Source: Paenibacillus solanacearum (GTDB lineage: Bacteria > Bacillota > Bacilli > Paenibacillales > NBRC-103111). Taken from it: a DNA stretch of 64,000 bases. Below the pieces are notes generated by a model that worked only from the letters and a program-made list of their open reading frames with translations, was not told the DNA's origin and did not search any database. The translations under genes were made by a program, and so were the position numbers. Below, in pieces: positions 53,564 to 61,959 of this stretch (position 1 is the stretch's first letter; every line of letters begins with the position of its first letter). Location: assembly GCF_910593845.1 (NCBI RefSeq), contig NZ_CAJVAS010000002.1, positions 367,398 through 431,397 on the forward strand, given 5' to 3'.

Positions 53564-54373
53564 TTAACGCGACCGGTACATGTCAATGATGATGCTTGCC
53601 GTTTCTTCAACGGCTTTATTGGATACGTCGATGACCGTGCAGCCGATGCGTTTCATAATCGAATCGGCGTATGCCAGTTCCGTGTCGATGCGTTCCACGT
53701 TGGCGTAAGATGCGGTTCCGGGGAGCCCCAGCGTCTTGAGCCGCTCCGTGCGAATGACGTTCAGTTTCACCGGATCGATGCGCAAGCCGACGATTTTTTT
53801 GCTCGAAACGGTAAACAGCTGATCCGGCGGAGCAATTTCGGGAACGAGCGGAACGTTCGCCACCTTGAACATTTTATGGGCCAAATACATCGAAAGCGGC
53901 GTCTTCGACGTTCTCGATACGCCCACCAGCACGATGTCCGCCTGCAAGACCCCATTAAAATCCCTTCCGTCATCGTACTTCACCGCAAATTCGACCGCTT
54001 CAACCTTCTTGAAGTAATCTTCGTCCAGCTTATGGATCATGCCCGGCTGATGGCGCGCTTCCTGATGAAGCGATGCTTCAAGCTTCTCGATAATCGGTCC
54101 GAGCAAATCGATGTGGTGAATTCGGTATCTTATGGACTGCTCGATCAAATAATCCCTCAATTCCGGTATGACCAGCGTAAAGACGATAATGCCGTTACGC
54201 TCGAGCACCGTACGGATCATCCGGTCGATATCGGAGTTATCCTGCAAAAAAGGAATGCGGCGAATTTCGACCTGTTGCGGATAAAATTGTACGGCTGCGG
54301 CGCGAACGACGGCTTCTCCCGTTTCGCCCGCCGAATCGGATGCGACGAATATGACTGGCTTCGTTTGCTGCAT
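53564..54373 (-). CDS. yqfL: Pyruvate, phosphate dikinase regulatory protein (PPDK kinase/phosphorylase)
   Basis: This 269-residue DUF299 protein has the P-loop-like LVGVSRTSKTPLSMYLA segment near residue 148, a SDSAGETGEAVVRAA segment near 13 and the C-terminal YANVERIDTELAYAD. The family switches PPDK on and off by ADP-dependent phosphorylation of a threonine and by Pi-dependent dephosphorylation. In Bacillus subtilis yqfL follows the ccpN repressor gene; here ccpN is absent. A leader with a strong promoter and terminator-like structure precedes it. Confidence 0.92.
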   Translation of the reverse strand: MQQTKPVIFVASDSAGETGEAVVRAAAVQFYPQQVEIRRIPFLQDNSDIDRMIRTVLERNGIIVFTLVIPELRDYLIEQSIRYRIHHIDLLGPIIEKLEASLHQEARHQPGMIHKLDEDYFKKVEAVEFAVKYDDGRDFNGVLQADIVLVGVSRTSKTPLSMYLAHKMFKVANVPLVPEIAPPDQLFTVSSKKIVGLRIDPVKLNVIRTERLKTLGLPGTASYANVERIDTELAYADSIMKRIGCTVIDVSNKAVEETASIIIDMYRSR

Positions 54374-54464
54374 GATGCCCCGCCTTTCCGCTATTCTTGC
54401 TCTAATCGTCGCGATTAGAGCCGCTGAATCACTCCTTGAAGCGTTCTTATCTAGCTATTACGGC

Positions 54465-54577
54465 AGGTCTGATCAAATGTTTCACATCTCGTTTTCACAG
54501 GCTGAAACAAAAAAACCTCGCCACTATAGCCTGTAGGCAGACCTAGAACGAGAGTTCCTCAAAGGATGTATCATTTC
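54465..54577 (-). promoter_or_regulatory. Attenuator-like leader of yqfL
   Basis: Between a strong promoter and yqfL lie three segments with complements further downstream: CTCGTT (54547-54552) with AACGAG (54488-54493), AGGTCTG (54538-54544) with CAGACCT (54465-54471), and ACAGGCT (54528-54534) with AGCCTGT (54497-54503). Between them CGAGG followed by seven T (54509-54520) can pair back on CTCG to form a terminator. The downstream pairings would prevent it, so a regulated leader is inferred. No T-box AGGGTGG block is present. Confidence 0.5.
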
Positions 54578-54606
54578 ATAATATCATTATGCCCAAATCA
54601 TGTCAA
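54578..54606 (-). promoter_or_regulatory. Strong sigma-A promoter for the yqfL leader
   Basis: On the minus strand a perfect TTGACA (54601-54606) and TATTAT (54578-54583) are 17 bases apart. Transcription would start near 54571, about 200 bases before the yqfL ATG. Confidence 0.75.
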
Positions 54607-54669
54607 ATATTCTAGTTCACCATCAATTCTGTAACCTGGGCGCCGCAGGCGTTACCTTCTCATACGCCC

Positions 54670-55416
54670 TCATACGCCGTATTTCTCCATTTGATCCAGA
54701 AAATCTCGCGATTTCAACCGAAGCGCCACATGCGTATCCATGTACGACCGCATCAAATGCTTAAGCAGCTGCTTCGTCTGCGGTTTGACATCGATTTGAC
54801 CGATTCGCCGAACATCCGCTTGAATGAAAAGCTTCAGCATTTTCCCTATTCCCGCTGATATTCGGATCGCCTGAGGATCGCGCAATATGCAGCGTTCGCA
54901 CAGCATGCCGCCCAGTCCGATGCTGAAGGCCGCCGCTTCTCTGCTCTCCCGGCAAACGACGCACTGCGACAGCTCCGGGGTATACCCTGCAAACATCAGC
55001 ATTTTCATTTCGTACAAGTGATCGACAATCTCATAATCCTTATCTTCCTGAATCGCCGTCAAACTGCCCTTGAGCTGGTCAAACAGTATAGGCTGCCCCT
55101 CCTGATCCCCCAGCATGCGGTCCGTGAGCTCGGCCAAATAGGAGGCGTGCGCAGCCCGGTGCAAATCTTCCCTGATTTTATGGTACGGTTCGATTATTTC
55201 CGCATGATTCAGCGTTCCGAGCTGACCGGATTTAAAAAATAAATAATCGCCGAAGGTAAAGAGCTGTGCAGAGGAGCCGAAGCGGCTTTTTACTTTTTTG
55301 GCGCCGCGCGCCACAACGCTGAGCTTCCCGTGTTCTCTTGTAAGCAATGTAATGATTTTGTTGCCTTCCCCGTAATCCATACTGCGAATGACAATCCCCT
55401 GCACTCTGTACTGCAC
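54670..55416 (-). CDS. recO: DNA repair protein RecO
   Basis: This 248-residue protein has an N-terminal OB fold (about residues 1-80, opening QGIVIRSMDYGEGNKIITLL). A helical domain follows with a four-cysteine zinc site: CVVC near 151 and CERC near 174. It loads RecA with RecF and RecR. Length is standard. It lies downstream of yqzL and era, as in Bacillus. Confidence 0.95.
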   Translation of the reverse strand: MQYRVQGIVIRSMDYGEGNKIITLLTREHGKLSVVARGAKKVKSRFGSSAQLFTFGDYLFFKSGQLGTLNHAEIIEPYHKIREDLHRAAHASYLAELTDRMLGDQEGQPILFDQLKGSLTAIQEDKDYEIVDHLYEMKMLMFAGYTPELSQCVVCRESREAAAFSIGLGGMLCERCILRDPQAIRISAGIGKMLKLFIQADVRRIGQIDVKPQTKQLLKHLMRSYMDTHVALRLKSRDFLDQMEKYGV

Positions 55417-55476
55417 GCTCAGCCTCTCCCGGTCCCCGTACTATACTTGATTCGTTTGTTTCCCCGAGGGACGAAG

Positions 55477-55620
55477 CTACTGAACCCAGTCGCCCGGTTC
55501 CGCTTCCGGCTCCTCGTCCTCGTCCAACTGATCCACGTCCTTAATCATCATTTCCTTATAAAGCAGGTAGGCATCCACATCTCCGGTCATCGAAAAATAC
55601 TTCCATGAAAAATCTCTCAT
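55477..55620 (-). CDS. yqzL: YqzL-family small protein
   Basis: This 47-residue acidic protein opens MRDFSWKYFSMTGDVDAYLLYKE in two conserved parts, with an Asp/Glu-rich tail ending GDWVQ. It closely resembles YqzL of Bacillus subtilis, whose gene also lies between era and recO. Function is unknown. GGGAGGATGAAGC before the ATG fixes the start. Confidence 0.88.
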   Translation of the reverse strand: MRDFSWKYFSMTGDVDAYLLYKEMMIKDVDQLDEDEEPEAEPGDWVQ

Positions 55621-55997
55621 GCTTCATCCTCCCTTTGACCAACAACCGATAGGTTCCGTATTCGCTGTCAAAGCGCCGCCGCACTTCGCTGCTTGCCAGA
55701 TCCCGGCGCTGCCGCCGGATCGGCTGTGAAGCTTCGGCAACGGCTATGTCCCGTTCGCCCGGCACAGCGGCCGACGACGAATCGACGGCTGCCGCTTCGA
55801 CAGGTGCAACCTTGCTAGCATGACTACAATACCTGCTGCAAGCTTAGGATGATACGATTCGATTAGAAGTATGCTGCGTAAAAACTGGCATGTATGGAGT
55901 GATTAAACGCAAAGTCCGGATTTGAATCAGCGAATGCACTTTTTGCTTGCATGATGCGAGCACATTCGGACGAGCCTGCTAATCACAGAAGCCCAGC
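55621..55997 (-). other. Era-yqzL gap with a nested palindrome
   Basis: No convincing gene is seen in these 377 bases. The part nearest era (55899-55986) contains four nested complementary pairs: GTGATTA/TAATCAC, GTCCG/CGGAC, GAATG/CATTC and TGCTTGCAT/ATGCGAGCA. Together they form one long hairpin. The part nearest yqzL is open in one minus-strand frame for about 95 codons, but no ribosome binding site or family signature supports it. Confidence 0.5.
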
Positions 55998-56915
55998 TTA
56001 ATCGTGACGAAAGCCGAGATCGCGCAATACCCGATCTTGATTGCGCCAGTCTTTCTTCACTTTCACCCACAGCTCGAGGAACGTTTTCGAGCCGAGCAGC
56101 GCTTCGATATCAGCCCGCGCCTTCTGGCCGACTTCTTTGAGCAGCGCCCCTTTTTTGCCGATGATGATACCCTTTTGCGAGTCCCGCTCGACGTAAATGA
56201 CGGCAGAGATGTGAACGACACCGTTGTCCTCCACCTTCATATCTTCAATCGATACGGCGATGGAATGCGGAATTTCCTCGCGGGTCAAATGCAAAATTTT
56301 CTCGCGGATCAGCTCGGCGCAGACAAACTGCTCCGGGTGGTCGGTCACCTGATCGGCAGGATAATACTGCGGGCCTTCCTGCAAGTACTTCATCACTTGC
56401 TCCAGCAGCGTATTGACATTGCTGCCGTGCATCGCCGAGATCGGCACGATTTCCGCAAACGGGTACAAATCCTTGTATGTCGTAATGATCGACAGCAGCG
56501 CTTCCGGATGCACCTGATCGATCTTGTTCATAACGAGGACCACAGGCGTGTTGACCTTCTTCAAGTTTTCGATAATATAACGGTCCCCGCCGCCGAGCCC
56601 TTCGACGACGTCGATCAGCAGCAGAATCGCATCCACTTCGCTCAGCGCGTTTTGCGCCGTCTTCATCATATAATCGCCGAGCTTCGATTGCGGCTTGTGG
56701 ATGCCGGGCGTATCCAGGAATACGATCTGCCCTTCCTCCGTCGTATAGACGCCATGAATTTTGTTTCTTGTTGTTTGCGGCTTATCGGACATGATAGCGA
56801 TTTTTTGTCCTATAATTTGGTTCATCAAGGTTGATTTGCCCACGTTCGGACGGCCAATAATGGCGACGAACCCCGATTTGAATTTTTTTCCATCCGCTTG
56901 CGTTTTCGATGACAT
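55998..56915 (-). CDS. era: Ribosome assembly GTPase Era
   Basis: This protein of about 305 residues has a GTPase domain with G1 GRPNVGKST near residue 21, G3 DTPGIH near 68 and G4 NKID near 130. A C-terminal KH domain follows, with the [11 protein letters not shown] loop near 255, which binds the 3' end of 16S rRNA. It is needed for 30S maturation. An in-frame TTG directly before the ATG has slightly better spacing to GGAGG, so the start is uncertain by one codon. It follows cdd by a few bases. Confidence 0.96.
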   Translation of the reverse strand: MSSKTQADGKKFKSGFVAIIGRPNVGKSTLMNQIIGQKIAIMSDKPQTTRNKIHGVYTTEEGQIVFLDTPGIHKPQSKLGDYMMKTAQNALSEVDAILLLIDVVEGLGGGDRYIIENLKKVNTPVVLVMNKIDQVHPEALLSIITTYKDLYPFAEIVPISAMHGSNVNTLLEQVMKYLQEGPQYYPADQVTDHPEQFVCAELIREKILHLTREEIPHSIAVSIEDMKVEDNGVVHISAVIYVERDSQKGIIIGKKGALLKEVGQKARADIEALLGSKTFLELWVKVKKDWRNQDRVLRDLGFRHD

Positions 56916-56920
56916 CAAGT

Positions 56921-57331
56921 CTAGTTTCCTCCGTTTAAATCATGTGATGTGAATGCGCCAGGCAGCAGTGCGCCAACGTTCGTGACAGCAACTTCCCCGC
57001 GCAAATTGGATAAGTAAACCGGCATTTCCGGGGTGCACAGCTCGATCAGCACCTGCCGGCATACGCCGCACGGCGAAATCGGCTGATCGGTGTCGCCGAC
57101 GACCGCGATCGCCTGGAATGACCTCGCCGGCTCTCCGTCCGCAATCGCCCGGAACAGCGCGGTACGCTCGGCGCAATTCGTCGGACCGTAGGCGGCGTTC
57201 TCCACGTTGCAGCCCAAGTGGACATGGCCCCCGCCGTCGAGGAGCGCGGCGCCCACCTTGAAGTTGGAATAAGGCGTATATGCTTTATCGCGCGCTTCCA
57301 GTGCCTTGGCAATCAGTTCTTCTTTGGTCAT
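56921..57331 (-). CDS. cdd: Cytidine deaminase
   Basis: This 136-residue zinc enzyme converts cytidine and deoxycytidine to uridine forms for pyrimidine salvage. The zinc and catalytic residues are in NCAERTA (near residue 53) and PCGVCRQ (near 87), with the substrate-binding [11 protein letters not shown] before them. The ATG used gives the normal length and family N-terminus ([17 protein letters not shown]); an in-frame ATG 33 bases upstream overlaps dgkA. It lies between dgkA and era, as in Bacillus. Confidence 0.96.
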   Translation of the reverse strand: MTKEELIAKALEARDKAYTPYSNFKVGAALLDGGGHVHLGCNVENAAYGPTNCAERTALFRAIADGEPARSFQAIAVVGDTDQPISPCGVCRQVLIELCTPEMPVYLSNLRGEVAVTNVGALLPGAFTSHDLNGGN

Positions 57332-57356
57332 CGGGAACCATCGCCCCTTTCCCCGG

Positions 57357-58064
57357 CTATACATAGATATGGTACAAATAATACGCGAGCGCCGTAATAA
57401 AACTGCCGAGCAAAGCGCCCAGCCAAAGCGAACCGAACGTTCGCGTCCTTCTGTCGTACAGTACGATCAGCAGCATGCATGCCAGAAAAAATCCGAGCAT
57501 GGACGGCAGCGTCTGCTGCGTCTGGCATGTCAGCAAAGTGGCGACGGCAAAAGCGACCGCAGTGAGCAGGCTCGGCTTGATCCAATTGCCTTTGCTTGCA
57601 AAGCGCGTTTCCACCACGATGACCGTCAGGATGATCAGCGAAAGCAGCACCCATACGGTACCTGCGCTGAACGACTGTCCTTGGCTGCTGCGAGCGAGGC
57701 GGAACAAGTTGTCGACCGGCTCGTAGAACACGATCATGCCCGTAACAGCGGCAAAAGCTGCAGACACCAGAACGGAGGCTGCAGCGGTATCTTTGGCGAT
57801 CTTGGCGAGCGGGTGAATGTCCGGCATCGCCAGATCGACCGCTTTTTCAACGGCTGTATTGATCAGCTCCGTAACAATCATGAGCGTAACGGCAAGCAAA
57901 ATGAACAATACATCGAACTTCGATAAGTTAAAAAAGAAAGCCATTGCCAAAACGACCAGCGCCGCAAAAAAGTGAAACTTCATATTCCGCTGGGTCGCCA
58001 GAGCATATTTGACTCCTTCATACGCGTAACGGAAGCTGCGCTGCCATTTGGTCGGCTGAATCAA
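57357..58064 (-). CDS. dgkA: Diacylglycerol/undecaprenol kinase, long form
   Basis: The first 125 of 235 residues match the DgkA family: RSFRYAYEGVKYAL near residue 9, the catalytic TELINTAVEKAVDLA segment near 65 and AKIAKDTAAASVLVSA near 87, within three membrane helices. Bacillus DgkA phosphorylates undecaprenol to feed cell-wall synthesis. The remaining 110 residues add about four membrane helices with no recognised domain. The start overlaps ybeY by four bases. Confidence 0.9.
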   Translation of the reverse strand: MIQPTKWQRSFRYAYEGVKYALATQRNMKFHFFAALVVLAMAFFFNLSKFDVLFILLAVTLMIVTELINTAVEKAVDLAMPDIHPLAKIAKDTAAASVLVSAAFAAVTGMIVFYEPVDNLFRLARSSQGQSFSAGTVWVLLSLIILTVIVVETRFASKGNWIKPSLLTAVAFAVATLLTCQTQQTLPSMLGFFLACMLLIVLYDRRTRTFGSLWLGALLGSFITALAYYLYHIYV

Positions 58065-58582
58065 CGGGTAAGACCCGCTTTCTGAAGAATTTGTTCCTGC
58101 TTGCCGAACATCGCTTTCTCTTCTTCCTCGGTCTGATGATCGTAACCGATCAAGTGAAGGAAGCCGTGGACGAACAGGAACCCGAGCTCGCGGTCGACGG
58201 AATGCCCGTATTCTTCCGCTTGCGCGATGGCCCGCGGGACCGAAATGACGATATCTCCGAGCGGCTCTTCGAAACCGTCCTCCTCTTCGCCATCCGCGTC
58301 GTCCGAATCTTCGAAATCGTCTTCGCCGTAAATGATCTCAAGCTCCTCGTCGCCTATTTCCTGCATGGCGAACGACAGTACGTCCGTCGGTTTGTCCAAC
58401 CCCCGGTACTGCTTGTTCAGCTCCCGGATCGCCTCATCATCGACGAACGTCAGCGCCACTTCCCCGTCGCTGACATTCTCCTGCTCGCCGCAAAGCCGCA
58501 GCAGCTGCTCCAACCGATCGATCAATTCGGGAGAAATATCAAACTGTTCTTGTTCCGTATTCCATGAAAGCTGCAAACTCAT
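58061..58582 (-). CDS. ybeY: Endoribonuclease YbeY
   Basis: This 173-residue metalloprotein has the zinc motif HGFLHLIGYDH near residue 139. It takes part in 16S rRNA 3'-end maturation and ribosome quality control. A DDFEDSDDADGEEEDGFEE insertion (about residues 88-106) makes it longer than the usual 150-160. Four-base overlaps with both pgpH and dgkA show tight translational coupling. Confidence 0.95.
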   Translation of the reverse strand: MSLQLSWNTEQEQFDISPELIDRLEQLLRLCGEQENVSDGEVALTFVDDEAIRELNKQYRGLDKPTDVLSFAMQEIGDEELEIIYGEDDFEDSDDADGEEEDGFEEPLGDIVISVPRAIAQAEEYGHSVDRELGFLFVHGFLHLIGYDHQTEEEEKAMFGKQEQILQKAGLTR

Positions 58583-60822
58583 GGCTGCACCTCTTTCGTT
58601 TGTTCTGGCTTGTGCGATATCGTATCGGCCGGATATTCGATTCGCGAATGGAATATGCCGAGCAGCGTCTCATTGAGCGCTTTGGCGATCCGGTCCAGCT
58701 CTTTGATCGTCAAGTCGCATTCGTTGAACTGCCCGTCGTCCAGCCGTCCCTTGATGATTTTGCGCACCATGGAATCGATTTGCTCCACGGTCGGGTTGCG
58801 CAGCGACCTGACCGCCGCTTCCACGCAATCGGCAATGCCGACGATCGCCGCTTCTTTCGTCTGAGCGTTCGGCCCCGGGTACCGGTATTCGCTCTCCTCC
58901 GGCGGCTTCTCGCCCTTCTCCTCGGCCTGCTTCTTCGCTTTGTGGTAAAAATATTGCAGCAGCGTCGTGCCGTGATGCTGCTCCGCAATGTCGCGAATCG
59001 GCTTCGGAATGTTGTATTCCTTCAGCATTTCCACCCCGTCGCGGGCGTGGGCGATAATGATCGATTTGCTGAGCGCCGGATCGATTTTGTCATGCGGGTT
59101 TTCCATATTCGATTGATTTTCGATAAAATAACTCGGCCGCTTCGTCTTCCCGATATCATGGTAGTACGCGCCGACCCGGCACAACAGTCCGTCCGCGCCG
59201 ATCGCTTCCGCCGCGGTGTCCGCGAGATTGCCGACCATCACGCTGTGATGGTATGTGCCCGGCGTTTCCGTGAGCAGCTTCCGAAGCAGCGGATGGTTCA
59301 TGTTGGACAGCTCGACTAGCTTGAGCGGCGACAAGATGCCGAAGGCGACTTCAAGGAACGGCAGCAGGCCGATGACGAAGACCGCGGTCAGCAATCCGCC
59401 GCCAAGCGCGAACGAAGCGGCGAAGAGCGCCTCCTTGTTCGTCCCGTGGTCTTCAAACAGCAGCAGCGAAGCGACCAGTACGACGCCGAAGATCGAACCC
59501 ATCAGTCCCGCCTTCAAGATCGAGGCACGCTGACTGGCACGCTGGATCGAGAACGTTGCCGCAAACGAGCTGGTCAGCGTCAGCAGACCGTACTTGTAAT
59601 CGAACGTCTGCACATGGTCGGCATTGAACACGATGCTGGCCATGACGGCGAAAACGACAGCGGCCACGAAGGCAAGCTGCGCATCGAGCAATATGGCCAG
59701 CAGCATCGCGCCCATCGCCGTCGGCGCCAGAAAGGCGATGTAAGGATAATCCAAGTTCTGCAGCATGGAAAATACTTTCATGCCGGCAATCGTCATAATA
59801 ACAATAAGAACGAACATCAGCAGCGGAATGTTATAATAGCTGATCGAAAGCGCGCTTTGCCGGATATACATATAAAGCACAAGGCACAGCAGTAAAGTAA
59901 ACAATAAAAGCCCCAGATGCGGCCAATAACTCGTATCGTCTCTCAGCAGATCCAGACTGCTCAAATGATCGTATATCTCTTTGGTAATTTCTTCGCCTTT
60001 GGCGACCAGCACGTCGTTCTTGTTGATCAGCACCGGCTTCACGCTGTCCCGCGCATGTCCCTTCGCCTCGTCGGTTCCCTTCTGGTCGAAAAACTTGTTG
60101 GGCGTCAGCGCCGCGCGGACGAGCTCCTGCACGAGCTCTCTCGTGATGCTCTTGCTGAGCGTCGATGCGTTGACCAGCTCGGGCACTTTGACGCGCACGG
60201 TTTGCGCATCGAGAATCTGATCGTTCATCAGCTTCAGTACGATTTCTTTGGCTACCGGCTCCATCGCCGCCAAGTCGTCCTTGGTCAACCGCGGAATTTT
60301 GTAGAACGATTCCTCGGGAATGCGGTACTGCTGCTCGCGAAAATTTTTGCGCATTTCGACGAGCAGCAGCTCGCTTGTTTGTCCGCTGTCGGCGTACGTT
60401 TTGAGTACCCGGTCCAAATGATCCTCGATTAGCGTCGGGATCACCGTTTTGTAAATATTGACTTTATCGGCCAGCGATACGTCCTGATCGCTGTTGATTT
60501 GCAGCAGCTTCTCGAAAATCGTCTCGACGGCAATTTCATTTTTAAGCGAAACGATTTTGTACACAGATTGAACCCGCCCGGCGGCTTCTTCCTTTGCCTT
60601 TTCCGTAGCGACTTCATTCGGGATTGATCGAGGCGCCAAAATATCCTTTTCGGCAATGGAGCCTAGCTGAATGTCATAGGTTTGGGGAACAACCCGGTGA
60701 TAGAGGGCAAAGTAAATCACGACCGCCAGTACAAAAAATAGAAGAAAGCGCACAAGGGCGCTATATCTCCAACCGGCCAGCCGGTATTGAAATTTGCCTT
60801 GAATCGAACCCTTGGGTTTCAT
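58579..60822 (-). CDS. pgpH: Cyclic di-AMP phosphodiesterase PgpH (7TMR-HD)
   Basis: This 747-residue membrane protein has one N-terminal helix (about residues 22-42), a large extracytoplasmic 7TMR-HDED domain (about 50-300), seven membrane helices (about 305-500) and a C-terminal HD domain. HHSVMVGNLADTAAEA and YYHDIGKTKRPSYF carry metal ligands near 538-580. It degrades the essential messenger c-di-AMP. It equals yqfF of Bacillus subtilis and lies in the same place between phoH and ybeY. Confidence 0.95.
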   Translation of the reverse strand: MKPKGSIQGKFQYRLAGWRYSALVRFLLFFVLAVVIYFALYHRVVPQTYDIQLGSIAEKDILAPRSIPNEVATEKAKEEAAGRVQSVYKIVSLKNEIAVETIFEKLLQINSDQDVSLADKVNIYKTVIPTLIEDHLDRVLKTYADSGQTSELLLVEMRKNFREQQYRIPEESFYKIPRLTKDDLAAMEPVAKEIVLKLMNDQILDAQTVRVKVPELVNASTLSKSITRELVQELVRAALTPNKFFDQKGTDEAKGHARDSVKPVLINKNDVLVAKGEEITKEIYDHLSSLDLLRDDTSYWPHLGLLLFTLLLCLVLYMYIRQSALSISYYNIPLLMFVLIVIMTIAGMKVFSMLQNLDYPYIAFLAPTAMGAMLLAILLDAQLAFVAAVVFAVMASIVFNADHVQTFDYKYGLLTLTSSFAATFSIQRASQRASILKAGLMGSIFGVVLVASLLLFEDHGTNKEALFAASFALGGGLLTAVFVIGLLPFLEVAFGILSPLKLVELSNMNHPLLRKLLTETPGTYHHSVMVGNLADTAAEAIGADGLLCRVGAYYHDIGKTKRPSYFIENQSNMENPHDKIDPALSKSIIIAHARDGVEMLKEYNIPKPIRDIAEQHHGTTLLQYFYHKAKKQAEEKGEKPPEESEYRYPGPNAQTKEAAIVGIADCVEAAVRSLRNPTVEQIDSMVRKIIKGRLDDGQFNECDLTIKELDRIAKALNETLLGIFHSRIEYPADTISHKPEQTKEVQP

Positions 60823-60918
60823 CGGAAAGGTTCACCCTTTCTCTGGTTCTCAGGAAGTATGTGCCACGGCGATGCCGGATTTCCGATCATACGACGCATG
60901 CGGGCGCCGCAGGGGCGA

Positions 60919-61890
60919 TCATCCCTGGCTATCCTTCTCCTCGTTGTAGGCCATAATGATTTTTTGCACGAGCGAGTGCCGGACGACATCCGCTTCCGCA
61001 AACATAATGAAACCGATCTCTTCGATCTGGCTCAATATGCGCCGTGCTTCGACAAGCCCGGAAGACTTCCCGCGCGGCAGGTCGATCTGCGTCACGTCGC
61101 CGGTAATGACCATCTTGGAACCGAAGCCAAGGCGCGTTAAAAACATCTTCATCTGCTCGGGCGTCGTATTTTGCGCTTCGTCCAGTATGATAAAGGAATC
61201 GTCAAGCGTACGGCCGCGCATATAAGCGAGCGGCGCGATCTCGATCAGCCCGCGCTCCAGCGATTTGAGCACCTGCTCCGGTCCGAGCACGTCGTTAAGT
61301 GCATCATACAATGGCCGCAAATAAGGGTCAACCTTTTCCTGTAAATCGCCCGGCAGAAATCCGAGGCTTTCGCCCGCTTCGACCGCCGGCCGCGTCAGCA
61401 CGATCCGCTTGACCTTGCCTTCCTTGAGCGCGGTGACGGCGAGAACGACGGCAATGTACGTTTTGCCCGTACCGGCCGGTCCGATGCCGAAGACAATGTC
61501 CTTCTTCTTGATCTCGCTCACGTACTGCTTCTGTCCGATCGTCTTAATGCGAATCGGCTTCCCCTTGTGCGTAACGGCGATCTCGCCTTTAAACAAGTCA
61601 AGGAGCTGATCCGCCATCATCTGCCTGGACAAGTCCAGCGCATACAGCACATCGCGCTCCGTTAGCACATACTGATTGCGGATCAGCTGAAGCAGGACGG
61701 AAAACAACTGCTCCAGACGCGCCGCATCCTGCGCCGACCCTTGAATGACGATTTCTTCTTCGCGCGTGAAGATGGTCGCGTCCGTCTCCTGCTCGATCAA
61801 GCGAAGGAACTTGTCCTGCGGGCCGAATAAAGCTAATCCTTCATTGGTGTTTTTTAATGCTACCTTGGCAGTTGTCGCTTGTTCAATCAA
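60919..61890 (-). CDS. phoH: PhoH-family ATPase (PhoL type)
   Basis: This 323-residue cytosolic P-loop ATPase has Walker A GIGPAGTGKTYIAVVLA near residue 134 and Walker B FIILDEAQNTTPEQMKMFL near 232. The N-terminal KH-like region (about 1-110) is typical of the short PhoH form. The family is linked to RNA metabolism and ribosome-associated YbeY. The start appears to be a TTG 12 bases after GGAGG. A second, PIN-fused PhoH protein is encoded at 32042-33376. Confidence 0.93.
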   Translation of the reverse strand: MIEQATTAKVALKNTNEGLALFGPQDKFLRLIEQETDATIFTREEEIVIQGSAQDAARLEQLFSVLLQLIRNQYVLTERDVLYALDLSRQMMADQLLDLFKGEIAVTHKGKPIRIKTIGQKQYVSEIKKKDIVFGIGPAGTGKTYIAVVLAVTALKEGKVKRIVLTRPAVEAGESLGFLPGDLQEKVDPYLRPLYDALNDVLGPEQVLKSLERGLIEIAPLAYMRGRTLDDSFIILDEAQNTTPEQMKMFLTRLGFGSKMVITGDVTQIDLPRGKSSGLVEARRILSQIEEIGFIMFAEADVVRHSLVQKIIMAYNEEKDSQG

Positions 61891-61959
61891 CAGGCTGTCT
61901 CTCCTCCGGCGTTTTGGGCGAAGCGCGGGTCCCTGCCCAAAATCATGCGTGATAAAGTT

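Noticed and set aside
54465..54577. T-box riboswitch in the yqfL leader, as expected for a lost glyQS operon
   Set aside because: The invariant T-box AGGGTGGNACCGCG block and specifier-loop layout are not present in the gap.
55556..55765. Minus-strand open frame of 69 or more codons overlapping the start of yqzL
   Set aside because: It is open but has no ribosome binding site before its GTG and no recognisable motif, and its end overlaps yqzL in another frame. It may be a decayed gene, but the evidence is too thin.
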